The notes: a model not told the origin generated them from the sequence alone. Shown: positions 17,123-24,971, counted from the stretch's first letter. The stretch: DNA of 24,995 nt from Porphyromonadaceae bacterium (GCA_022840285.1 JALHIE010000066.1:1-24995), one strand, 5' to 3'. Translations and numbers: made by a program.

Positions 17123-17623
17123 CTACTCTCCGATAATCTGTACTTCACACACTCTTTTTCTTTCACGGATCTGGTCCCAGTCCACAAAGTAAATGAACCC
17201 AAAATCGCCCAACGAGAGCTTTCCGTCAACCAAAGGTATGGTTTCGGAACGTCCGAAAAACACGGAACGTAAGTGGGCGTCAGTGTTAAGGCTGCCTTTC
17301 GGTTCTTCGTCGGGAAAAGAAAGAGCAAACTCTATGTGTTTAGGGCCTGGGTGCAGATACTGTCCTTCGGTTCTGCATGTCGGCACCAGCTTCTCCATGA
17401 TGTTGTTCAAATCCTGTTGCAGGTATTCCCTGCCGAAAAAATTGAGGTCGTGCGAACATTCCTGCGTCATCACCGAGCATGTGGTGTGGTGTGAATAAAC
17501 GACACAAATGCCGTTCTGTACACCGGATTCATTCACAATTCTTTTTACTTCATCCGTCACGTTGTGAAAATCCGGCCTGTGATCTTTTGACTGAAGGTCA
17601 ATTGTTCCCCTGTAAAGTTTCAT
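17123..17623 (-). CDS. YjbQ/UPF0047 family protein
   Basis: The 166-residue product is a full-length member of the YjbQ family, longer than E. coli YjbQ (about 138 residues). The diagnostic histidine cluster HHTTCSVMTQE (45-55) is present, with LHPGPKHIEF, NTDAHLRSVFFGRSETIPL, LSLGDFGFIYFVDWD and a final R.RKRVCEVQIIGE. The family is annotated as secondary thiamine-phosphate synthase because it can substitute for ThiE in vivo, but its true reaction is unclear. It lies 37 bases after the TIM homologue and continues that run. An AGGAG sequence nine bases before the ATG is a strong Shine-Dalgarno, uncommon in Bacteroidetes. A role in the sugar-phosphate pathway of this operon is inferred from context only. 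Confidence 0.9.
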   Translation of the reverse strand: MKLYRGTIDLQSKDHRPDFHNVTDEVKRIVNESGVQNGICVVYSHHTTCSVMTQECSHDLNFFGREYLQQDLNNIMEKLVPTCRTEGQYLHPGPKHIEFALSFPDEEPKGSLNTDAHLRSVFFGRSETIPLVDGKLSLGDFGFIYFVDWDQIRERKRVCEVQIIGE

Positions 17624-17632
17624 TTTTTTAAT

Positions 17633-17637
17633 CTCCT
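17633..17637 (-). promoter_or_regulatory. Canonical Shine-Dalgarno AGGAG before the YjbQ gene
   Basis: The minus strand reads AGGAG with a nine-base spacer to the ATG at 17623. It fixes the start codon. Strong Shine-Dalgarno sites are rare in Bacteroidetes. Confidence 0.6.
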
Positions 17638-17660
17638 TTCTTAGTTAATTTGTAAATCAA

Positions 17661-18362
17661 TTATTTTTTTAAATCATCCCATGCTTTTCTAACGGCACCG
17701 ATCATTTCATCCAGCATCGCCTCCGGATCCTCTGCTCTCATGATCCCGCTGGTGGTACCCGTGGCGTCAGCCCCTGCCCTGATTGTCCTGTAAACATCCT
17801 GTCCGTTCTTGATTCCGGCTGCTTGTAATACCTGAATCTCCGTATTTACCTTTTTTATAGCCGAAGTGGTTGCAATCACGTACTCCTCGTCGCTGGTCTG
17901 TCCCGTGCCGATCAATTCAGTGGGTTCAGCCACGATAATATTGGGAGAGAGGTGTGCAATTACCTCTGCCTCCCGGATGGAATCGGCACATACCATGGAA
18001 ACCAGGCCCACTTCATCCGCCCGTTTAATTGCCTGGGACAAATCAGCCAGGGTCATCGGTTTTTCGGCGTGGTTAAGAATGACGCCGACAGCGCCGGCTG
18101 CTTTTAGCGCCTCGGGAAGAATGGAGCCATTTCCCCTGCCTATCGGGACCGGGTCCATGTGTTGAGCAAAAATAAGCACGTGCTTGGTCTCCCTGGCCAA
18201 CAGGTATATATCCGAAGGTTGCAGTGTTAAGATTATTCTCACATCGTATTTGACAGAAGCTTCATCCGCTGCCTTTGCCAGCTTCAGCATCCTTTCCCCA
18301 TACATATAAGCTTTGGGGCCAATTTCAAAAAATGGCGGTTTTATTGTTAATCCTTTATACAT
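17661..18362 (-). CDS. Triose-phosphate-isomerase homologue, archaeal-type
   Basis: The 233-residue product is a short TIM resembling archaeal triose-phosphate isomerase rather than the 250-residue bacterial form. Visible active-site equivalents are Lys17 in EIGPKAYMYG, His98 in VILNHAEKPM and Glu146 in VAEPTELIGTG. The phosphate-binding loops IGTG and GADATGTTSG are also present. It starts with MYKGLTIKPPFFEIG at the ATG 18362; an upstream in-frame TTG (18392) is possible but adds residues foreign to the family. In this operon with an FGGY kinase and an SIS isomerase it may isomerise a triose or tetrose phosphate, as TIM paralogues do in erythritol pathways; that role is inferred. It follows the SIS gene by 38 bases. 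Confidence 0.88.
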   Translation of the reverse strand: MYKGLTIKPPFFEIGPKAYMYGERMLKLAKAADEASVKYDVRIILTLQPSDIYLLARETKHVLIFAQHMDPVPIGRGNGSILPEALKAAGAVGVILNHAEKPMTLADLSQAIKRADEVGLVSMVCADSIREAEVIAHLSPNIIVAEPTELIGTGQTSDEEYVIATTSAIKKVNTEIQVLQAAGIKNGQDVYRTIRAGADATGTTSGIMRAEDPEAMLDEMIGAVRKAWDDLKK

Positions 18363-18400
18363 ATCTTTTAGTAATTTCTTTTTAACTCCCAATACTTTAT

Positions 18401-19006
18401 CTACCCGTTAAGCCTGCTGCCAACAGCACCGCCCGGGTGTATTAAGGCAAACTGCTCCAACGAATAATCGGTGATCTCCATAATGGAAGCGAGCATGGCG
18501 TCAAAAATGGCAATTGTGGCCACGAAGCTGGCCGTTGCCATGACATTCAATCCGTCACTTTCCTTCTCGATTTTCATGGGGACAACGATTTGTGAATTTT
18601 TGGCCAGCGGAGCATTCAGGTTCTCGGTAACACCGATAAGGATCACCTCTTTTTTATTGCACACCTCGATGATGGGCAACAGCTCTGCGGTCTTACCTCC
18701 CCGGGAGACCATCACTACCGCATCTCCTTTTTTCATGCATCCCATTCCTCCGTGGATGGCTTCCGCCGGCGAGAGGAATTGTGCGTTTCTCTCTATGCAG
18801 CACAACGAGTGGGCGAACTTTTTGGCTGCAATACCGGAGGATCCGCTGGCGCAGGTTATTATCTTTGGACAGCTGCTTAATACTTCAACGGCTTTTAAAA
18901 AACTCTCTTTATCCAGGTAATCAATGATATCTGAAATGGCCTTGCTTTCAATCCTTAAGGACTCTCTTGCCCGTTGCAGGATTGCATCTTCTGTTAATTT
19001 TTTCAT
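18401..19006 (-). CDS. SIS-domain sugar-phosphate isomerase (KpsF/GutQ-like, without CBS domains)
   Basis: The 201-residue product is a single SIS domain that binds phosphosugars. It shows ITCASGSSGIAAKKFAHSL (50-68), HGGMGCMKKGDAVVMVSRGG (85-104) and the terminal IHPGGAVGSRL, which in arabinose-5-phosphate isomerases carries the important histidine. The paired CBS domains of KdsD/KpsF are absent and the protein ends right after HPGGAVGSRLNG, so this is the short form. It probably catalyses an aldose/ketose phosphate isomerisation; the substrate is unknown. Its ATG overlaps the kinase stop by four bases (ATGA), strongly suggesting coupled expression with the FGGY kinase. Confidence 0.88.
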   Translation of the reverse strand: MKKLTEDAILQRARESLRIESKAISDIIDYLDKESFLKAVEVLSSCPKIITCASGSSGIAAKKFAHSLCCIERNAQFLSPAEAIHGGMGCMKKGDAVVMVSRGGKTAELLPIIEVCNKKEVILIGVTENLNAPLAKNSQIVVPMKIEKESDGLNVMATASFVATIAIFDAMLASIMEITDYSLEQFALIHPGGAVGSRLNG

Positions 19007-20418
19007 AATTTATTTTCCAATTTATATTTTTCTACATCTGCTGGATTTGGGTTTATCAGTTGAGCATATCTTGTTTGCTTCCCGAAGGGCTCTTCCCTGT
19101 CTACCTGTTGAATATTTCCTGTCGCTCCGATCAATGCAGCTCCCTGGCAGGCCAATTCACTGCATTCGGGTACAATAAAAACCTTATTGAGGATATCGGC
19201 CTTTACTCGCATCCACAAAAGACTCCGGGCTCCTCCTCCTGAAGCTACTAACGCCTCTGATACGTTTTCTTTATCCAGATTGCAAATCAATTCTCGTAAA
19301 CTTAAACCAGTTGATTCGAGAATCGCCCTTACAAAATGTCCGTGGGAATGCTTATTTGTAATGTGCTGGAATCCCGAAAGTGATTCAAACTTATCGACGC
19401 AGGGAGATGCCTTTAATCCATCGCTTCCCGGAGCGATGGATTCGGCCATTCTTAACAGTTCTTCAATGGATAATTCAGGAGCAAATTTTTTTTGATACCA
19501 CTCCAGTGCCGTAGCCCCGTTTTCATTGAAAGCCATTTGAAAATAATAGCCTTCTCTTAAGCCTGGAGCTATGTTTATTCCCTCTCTCGGACAAAACCCT
19601 TGCCGATAATTCACGCATGCCAGCACCGTGCCTGTTGATTCGGAAACGCGGGTCGAATTCGCTAAGCCGGCGCCCACAGCAACGATATGGTGATCTAATC
19701 CTCCCAGGAAGAATTTCGTGTCGGCAGACAATCCCAATTGTATTGCTCTTTCTCCGGCTAAAGTGCCGACAAAACTTCCTGTTCTTTTGGGAGAAAACAG
19801 GAATTTTTTATTGATATTCAGTGTTTCTAATGCTTCGTTCCACCACTTTTCTTCAGACACATCGAACAGTCCTGTCATGGATGATGTACTGAAGTCGCTT
19901 ACTTTTTGTCCGGTTAACGAGAATGTCAGGTAGTCTGAAACGGATGCAATGCTGTTTAACTTCTCCCAGATTTCCGGTTTGTTCTCTTGAAACCAAACTA
20001 TTTTAGCCGCCATTGATTGCAAACCGGGCGAGATTCCTAATCCTGTTTTCTTCAGAAAGTCTCGTTTTTCCAGTATCGATTGTAATGCGGAGGGGACTCG
20101 ACCGGCTCTTTTGTCCGGCCACAGAATCAATGGAGTCAACGGATTGTCCGTTTCATCCAAAAGCACAAAGCTGTTGGCTTGAGATGAGTAGGAGACCGCA
20201 ATTAGCTCGTTTGGGTTGATTTCAGCTTTCTCAATTGCCTGGTTAATGCTTTTAAGCAGTGTAACCCAAAAATCGGCGATTGGCAATTCACAAATTTCTC
20301 CGTCATCTGTTTGTTTATTAACATAACAACGTCCCAGTCCCGCAAGATTTCCTTGCTCATCGAATATGCCCGCTTTGAAGTAACTTGTTCCTAAATCTAT
20401 TCCGAGATAGAATCCCAT
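19003..20418 (-). CDS. FGGY-family carbohydrate kinase
   Basis: The 471-residue product is a cytoplasmic sugar kinase of the xylulokinase/glycerol kinase superfamily. It has the N-terminal ATPase phosphate-1 loop GIDLGTSYFKAGIFD (6-20), YSSQANSF, the catalytic-base block FLGGLDHHIVAVGAG with Asp242, ESTGTVLACV, and the C-terminal VASGGGARSLLWMRVKADIL (391-410) followed by ACQGAALIGA. The sugar cannot be read from the sequence; the closest subgroup could be xylulokinase-like or tetrulose kinase-like. It starts one base after the upstream gene's stop and overlaps the SIS gene, so it is central to the operon. It appears intact. Confidence 0.93.
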   Translation of the reverse strand: MGFYLGIDLGTSYFKAGIFDEQGNLAGLGRCYVNKQTDDGEICELPIADFWVTLLKSINQAIEKAEINPNELIAVSYSSQANSFVLLDETDNPLTPLILWPDKRAGRVPSALQSILEKRDFLKKTGLGISPGLQSMAAKIVWFQENKPEIWEKLNSIASVSDYLTFSLTGQKVSDFSTSSMTGLFDVSEEKWWNEALETLNINKKFLFSPKRTGSFVGTLAGERAIQLGLSADTKFFLGGLDHHIVAVGAGLANSTRVSESTGTVLACVNYRQGFCPREGINIAPGLREGYYFQMAFNENGATALEWYQKKFAPELSIEELLRMAESIAPGSDGLKASPCVDKFESLSGFQHITNKHSHGHFVRAILESTGLSLRELICNLDKENVSEALVASGGGARSLLWMRVKADILNKVFIVPECSELACQGAALIGATGNIQQVDREEPFGKQTRYAQLINPNPADVEKYKLENKL

Positions 20419-20419
20419 T

Positions 20420-21700
20420 TTATATTGATTTTAATTCCTTGATTGTTTCGCTCAGCATTAATTCACCGGCCTTGTGATCAAAGAAGGAATTTCCAGCTTC
20501 GTAATAACCTCCGTCCTGGGCTTCCCGGGTAACGAGATAGCCTTGGAGCTCTCCGTTAGCATAGGTTATCAAAGCGACCTCTTCAGCATGTTTTTTCAGT
20601 TCAATACCGTACTCTACAAACACCTCCCCGGGCCAGGCTGCAAATTTCCACTCCCCTATTTTAATTATTTGAATCTCTGCAGGAAGAGAGTGTTGGTATG
20701 CCTTTTCCAATTCGTTGTTCCGAGCTAATTTCGATAAATAGAGAAGTTCTTCTGAGCCAAACCAGTTCACTTCTGCCGTGCGAACTTCCTGCGGTATTTT
20801 TGAATTCTTTTTAAGCTCTTCAAAACATTTTTTTGTTTTGTCGCGATGTTCCTTGGCCCATTCAACCGGGGGAAAAGTTCGTTTGGGCAAATCGACGAAT
20901 TTTTGAGCGACAGAAATAGGCATGTAAGAAGAGTAAGTAACCGTCTCCGTAAGCTTGGAGATGATGGAATCTGCGACGATCTGTCCTATTCGTCTGGCCT
21001 CCTCAAACGTGTTGGATTTTGTAACGTGCCTCGGGCTTTGGTTGCCGGCAGTTCCGGTAAAATAGATGACCGGACGGCCATTTCCTAAAACTACTTCCTG
21101 AAGAGTTTTTCGGATGAAATGCGGAAAATCACCGCTGTACAACGTTGAATCTTCATGCAGTATGGTTGGATGCATGTTACATACCAGCATACAACCGATA
21201 TACTCATTGTTCTTATTTTTGACAAACATTGCCGGAACATCCGTGTCTTTTGCCCACTCAGGATTGTGTCGATTGGTTCCCACACCGGTTGCGTCTCCAA
21301 CAACAACGGCAATTTCAGCCCACGTTGCGTGCTCAACAGCCTGGCAAGCAGCTTTTACGGTGCTGTCTTCCATAAATTTCAGGTAGTTTTTATCAACCTT
21401 TGGGACGATTGGATCGTTCGCACTGATTACCAGGTCTACAGTAACCGGAGCTGAATGTGTATGTGTTGCTGCAATCAGTATGTTGGAAGCCCCTATCCCC
21501 GTCTTCTCCGAGATGCTTTTTCTGATCCGCGCTGTAGACGCTTTACTCACGTATATGACGTCGTTGGAAATAAACAAAACCTGATTCTTCCCATCCGTTA
21601 AATACAAAGCTGAACTCAACAAATCATCGTGTGTGCCGGTACTCATTCTCTCAACAAACGGGTACCCGAACAAGAAATGTGATTCTTGCGGGGTAATTAT
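20420..21700 (-). CDS. Neutral/alkaline ceramidase-family hydrolase, start codon lost
   Basis: The product, about 426 residues, matches the N-terminal domain of neutral ceramidase: IITPQESHFLFGYPFVERMS, the metal-binding THTHSAPVT, MLVCNMHPTILHEDSTLYSGDFP and VIYFTGTAGNQSPRHV, in order. Neutral ceramidases are zinc amidases, so a metal-dependent amide hydrolysis is plausible, perhaps on an N-acylated sugar derivative. No signal peptide is visible, suggesting a cytoplasmic location. Family similarity begins at about 21700, directly where the NagB-like gene ends, yet no ATG precedes it in frame except inside that gene (21841); the next is at 21646, in MSTGTHDD. The original start was probably removed by a deletion at this junction. 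Confidence 0.7.
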   Translation of the reverse strand: MITPQESHFLFGYPFVERMSTGTHDDLLSSALYLTDGKNQVLFISNDVIYVSKASTARIRKSISEKTGIGASNILIAATHTHSAPVTVDLVISANDPIVPKVDKNYLKFMEDSTVKAACQAVEHATWAEIAVVVGDATGVGTNRHNPEWAKDTDVPAMFVKNKNNEYIGCMLVCNMHPTILHEDSTLYSGDFPHFIRKTLQEVVLGNGRPVIYFTGTAGNQSPRHVTKSNTFEEARRIGQIVADSIISKLTETVTYSSYMPISVAQKFVDLPKRTFPPVEWAKEHRDKTKKCFEELKKNSKIPQEVRTAEVNWFGSEELLYLSKLARNNELEKAYQHSLPAEIQIIKIGEWKFAAWPGEVFVEYGIELKKHAEEVALITYANGELQGYLVTREAQDGGYYEAGNSFFDHKAGELMLSETIKELKSI

Positions 21701-22649
21701 CCTTTGTTCCAGTCTGTTTCTATGTTTTGTGCAATGGTTTCCGATACGTATACATCGGTCCTCAATGTCTGAAGGATGGATTCGGGCACAAGCGGCGTTA
21801 CTGGTCCGTGCAGTACGAGACGCGTAGTAAATCGTTGCCATGCGGTGCTTGTACCGTGTACAGTAATACCGTGTGTATCGAAGCGGTGCTTGGCATTTAT
21901 TACATCAACAGGGCCAATGGTAGCTGCCTTTGGAGGCACTGCAGCCAAATTGCCGCTTTTTCCAAAAATACCGTGCAATGAGTTTTGAGCGAGAGTGAAG
22001 GGACTTAACGTGCAAACCCTCGCTCCCATCTGTTTCCATTCTTCCAGGGAGCCCCGGAATTCGGGAGCATCAGGTTCGATAAAGGCCAGGTGTCCTGTCC
22101 ACCCGGGTCCGCTGTAACATATGTCGGCCCCTCCGTGATCTGCAATCATTTTGCTGTAATCATTTACAGCTCTTTGGGTGGCCTTAGCTTTTTATCCAGT
22201 TCATAATAGAAGTATTTCATCATGGCTTGAGTAAAACCAAATTCCCACCCTTCAGGCGCAATATTTCCGTTTTCATCGGCGTATTCGTCCATAGCGAAAG
22301 CATAGATATTCCTGCAATCAATATTACAAGCATTGATTAACCGGGCTAAATGCCTGTAAAGAGGGGCCGGATTGGGGAGTATCATCACGAGTTTTTCCCC
22401 GGTATCAGAAGAATGTTTGATTCTTTTGAACATATCCGTTATCCAATAAAACTCGACATCCGAATCAGGTAAAACCTTGATTTTAAAATCAGGATTTTCG
22501 TGTTTCTCTATGTCCTCTCTTTTGATGGCTGACACCCTGTCAATTTCTTTTTTATCTCTAAAGGGTACCCATTCGGACGGGTTGAAGTCGAATTGCTGAT
22601 GCCCTGTATTATGCCCAGGGTCAAGCACAAATTTCTGAGTTTGTTTCAT
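21697..22649 (-). pseudogene. NagB-like glucosamine-6-phosphate deaminase/isomerase homologue, frameshifted
   Basis: This NagB-type sugar-phosphate isomerase/deaminase is split over two frames. The ATG at 22649 gives MKQTQKFVLDPGHNTG through LVMILPNPAPLYRHL and IYAFAMDEYADENG, where the Asp of MDEY corresponds to the catalytic base. The frame ends at 22164 after LRPPKEL. A second frame resumes with VNDYSKMIADHGGADICY and contains GPGWTGHLAFIEPDAPEF. Classical NagB reads ..DGHIAFNEP; here the Asp is Thr, while His and Glu are kept. Relatives have extra residues between RPPKE and .NDY, so a short deletion plus frameshift near 22165-22175 is inferred. The ATG lies one base after the nagA stop. 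Its 3' end overlaps the start of ceramidase-family similarity. Confidence 0.75.
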
Positions 22650-22650
22650 A

Positions 22651-23791
22651 TTATTTCCTTTCAAAAAAACATTTGCCGTTTATCCATGTTTGTGAGACAT
22701 CGAGATGATCATTCAACACGACGAAATCGGCATCGTATCCTTGTTCCAATAATCCTTTCTTATGTCCGAGACCAAGTACCTGGGCGGGGTGATGGCTTAC
22801 CAGTTTCGAAGCCTGCACCAGATCCAGACCCAGCCATTTTACAGCATTTTTTAACGCTTGGTCCATAGTCAATCCGCTTCCAGCCAATGTGTTGTCCTTT
22901 ACGGAACGTGCCGGAGCGCCTTTGTACGCAAAGCAGATATCTCCCAAATTACCGAACGAGAATTGTCCGGGCTCTAATCCTGCGCCTACATTGGCATCTG
23001 TGACAAGACATACTTTGCCCGGCCCTTTTCTTTTGCTGATCAGAGACATTTTTACCGCCACAGGATCAACATGTACGCCATCCAGGATGAAATCCACGCT
23101 TACCCGCTCGTCTGCCAGGATAGCCTCGACAGCTCCACAAGGTCGTACACCGGGTTCGGAAACGGCGGGGCAGGGGAAAACGTCGTAAAAATGTGTAGCA
23201 TGCCGTACACCCAGCGCTATGGCTTGCTGCGTCTGTTTAACAGAAGCTGCAGTGTGTGTCATAAAGACAGGGGTGCCGTTGGCTGCCATCAACGGTATCA
23301 GTTTTTCGATCCCGTCTACGTCCGGAGAAATGCTGAAGATGGCCTTATGCGGTTTTGCTGCGTGAAGCAAAGCGTTTACTCTTCCTTCATTTGCTCCAGA
23401 GATGGCTCCTGCCCCTAAGGCCCCTGTGATCTTGAGAAACGGCCCTTCGAGGTGAAAACCCAATATTTCCGTTCCTTCGGTCTCTGTTCTCGACAATTCC
23501 GAGAGAAACTCAGCATCCTCTCCTTTAGGCCTGGGTGCCAATGTGGGCAAAAATCCGGTGACTCCGTATTGGGGTAGAATTTTGCAGATTTCTTTCAACT
23601 CTTCCACACCATTGTCCACCAACATGCGATGAATGCCGTGTATATGCAAATCAATGAATCCGGGAACGATGGATTTCTCCTTGGGGCTTTTCCGGAGTGA
23701 TCTTGATAATTTTCCCATTTTCAGTTATGAGATAACCTTCCAGAATCCTGTCATCCAAGATAATCTTTCCCTTAATACTTTTTTTACTCAT
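22651..23791 (-). pseudogene. nagA: N-acetylglucosamine-6-phosphate deacetylase-like protein, frameshifted
   Basis: NagA-type amidohydrolases remove the acetyl group from GlcNAc-6-phosphate. The ATG at 23791 begins MSKKSIKGKIILDDRIL and runs to ITPEKPQGE, then to an unrelated stop at 23651. The other frame resumes with KSIVPGFIDLHIHG (HxH metal site) and continues to 22651: FHLEGPF (metal Glu), MTHTAAS, HATHFYDVF, DGVHVDP and LVTDANVG (catalytic Asp). Relatives have about seven residues (Y.D..GK type) between these points; the likely lesion, a deletion of about 20 bases, lies near 23672-23682. The HFYDVF and GALGAGAI segments differ from E. coli NagA, so the substrate may differ. The ATG overlaps the permease stop by eight bases (ATGAGTAA). 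Confidence 0.82.
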
Positions 23792-24971
23792 GTTGTTTCT
23801 TTTTCTTATCCCAACTTTTAATTTTGTGTCCGAAATAACCATAATGTGCAATAAATAAATAACACGGTATAAGTATCCAATAAGCTCTTTGAGTACTATC
23901 AATTGTGTCTGCAATTAATCCATAAAGTAATGGTACAACAGCACCTGCAACTACGCTCATAATAAGCAGAGCAGAGCCAATTTTCACAAAGCGCCCCAAG
24001 CCTTCCAAAGCGAGCGGCCATATAGCCGGCCAAAAAAGAGCATTCACAAATCCAAGCAACGCAACCATGAAAACAGAAACGGACGAATGACTGTAGGTAA
24101 CCAGTACTGTCAAAATACTGCCTGCAATGGCTGCATATTTTAAAAGGTTTTCCTGTTTTATATATTTAGGGATCAGAATCATTCCCGACAGATAGCCCAT
24201 TATCATTGCAATTAGCGTATATGACCCGAAAAGTTTAGCCCGGGTTTCAGGAAAACCTAACGACATCCCGTAATTTATAATGCTGTCAATTGCCATTACT
24301 TCTGTAGCTCCGGCACAAAACAGGGCGATTACCCCTAAAACCAGGTTTGGAAATTGGAATACATTTTTTTTGTCGTTGTGTGTTGAAAGAATTTCGTGTT
24401 CCTCTTTCTCCTCTTCAATTTCAGGAAACCAATTGTTTTTTTTCAGAATAAAGGACATCACAACAAATAAGGCCGTAATAATTAAATAGGGAAATATTAT
24501 TTTATTAAGTTCATCCTGTTGTACAATGTTGGTCGCCCCATAGAACCCCATAAAACTGATGCGTTTGGCACCGCTTTCATGGGGGCCCATTAAAGTAACG
24601 TAAGGATTAATAGCCGTTTGGAGAAGTGTTAACCCGATGCCGGTAGTAAACAGTCCAACTAAAAAAATAGGATATGAGGCTAATTTGGCTGCCGGGATAA
24701 AGAGTCCACATCCTGTTGCCATTATCAGTAAGCCTATCGACATACCGTTTTTGAACCCGATCTTCTTCAAGACCCAGGATGACGGTATTGCCATAAGCGT
24801 GTAAGACAGGTAATAGGCAAATGTAACCAAATAAGAGTTGAAATGGTTAAGGTCAAAAGTTTTTTTGAAAAAAGCAATCAACGTACCGTTTACCCAGGTT
24901 AGAAATCCGAAAATAAAAAAGAGGAAAGCGGCCAATAGAAGAGCCCTTTGAAATTGTCTTTTTTTTTGCAT
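23784..24971 (-). CDS. FHS-family sugar MFS permease (fucose/glucose/GlcNAc transporter-like), apparently one helix short
   Basis: The 395-residue product is a proton-coupled sugar symporter of the FucP/NagP/GluP family in the inner membrane. Signatures include FIFGFLTWVNGTLIAFFKK, YYLSYTLMAIPSSWVLKKIG, LLQTAINPYVTLMGPHESGA, FCAGATEVMAIDSIINYG, FVNALFWPAIWPLALEGLG and VAGAVVPLLYG. Relatives continue after ESGAKRISFMG with a helix containing NK.AG and a loop before the conserved ..ELN..I.PY. Here FMGFYGATNIVQQDELNKIIFPY is much shorter, so about 35 residues appear missing in frame near 24515-24545. The ATG at 24971 was chosen over a TTG two codons earlier. It is the first gene of the catabolic run; the promoter lies beyond the right edge. 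Confidence 0.8.
   Translation of the reverse strand: MQKKRQFQRALLLAAFLFFIFGFLTWVNGTLIAFFKKTFDLNHFNSYLVTFAYYLSYTLMAIPSSWVLKKIGFKNGMSIGLLIMATGCGLFIPAAKLASYPIFLVGLFTTGIGLTLLQTAINPYVTLMGPHESGAKRISFMGFYGATNIVQQDELNKIIFPYLIITALFVVMSFILKKNNWFPEIEEEKEEHEILSTHNDKKNVFQFPNLVLGVIALFCAGATEVMAIDSIINYGMSLGFPETRAKLFGSYTLIAMIMGYLSGMILIPKYIKQENLLKYAAIAGSILTVLVTYSHSSVSVFMVALLGFVNALFWPAIWPLALEGLGRFVKIGSALLIMSVVAGAVVPLLYGLIADTIDSTQRAYWILIPCYLFIAHYGYFGHKIKSWDKKKKQHE

Noticed and set aside
18363..18392. TTG start for the TIM homologue
   Set aside because: The ATG at 18362 gives the family-typical N-terminus; the extra ten residues do not fit.
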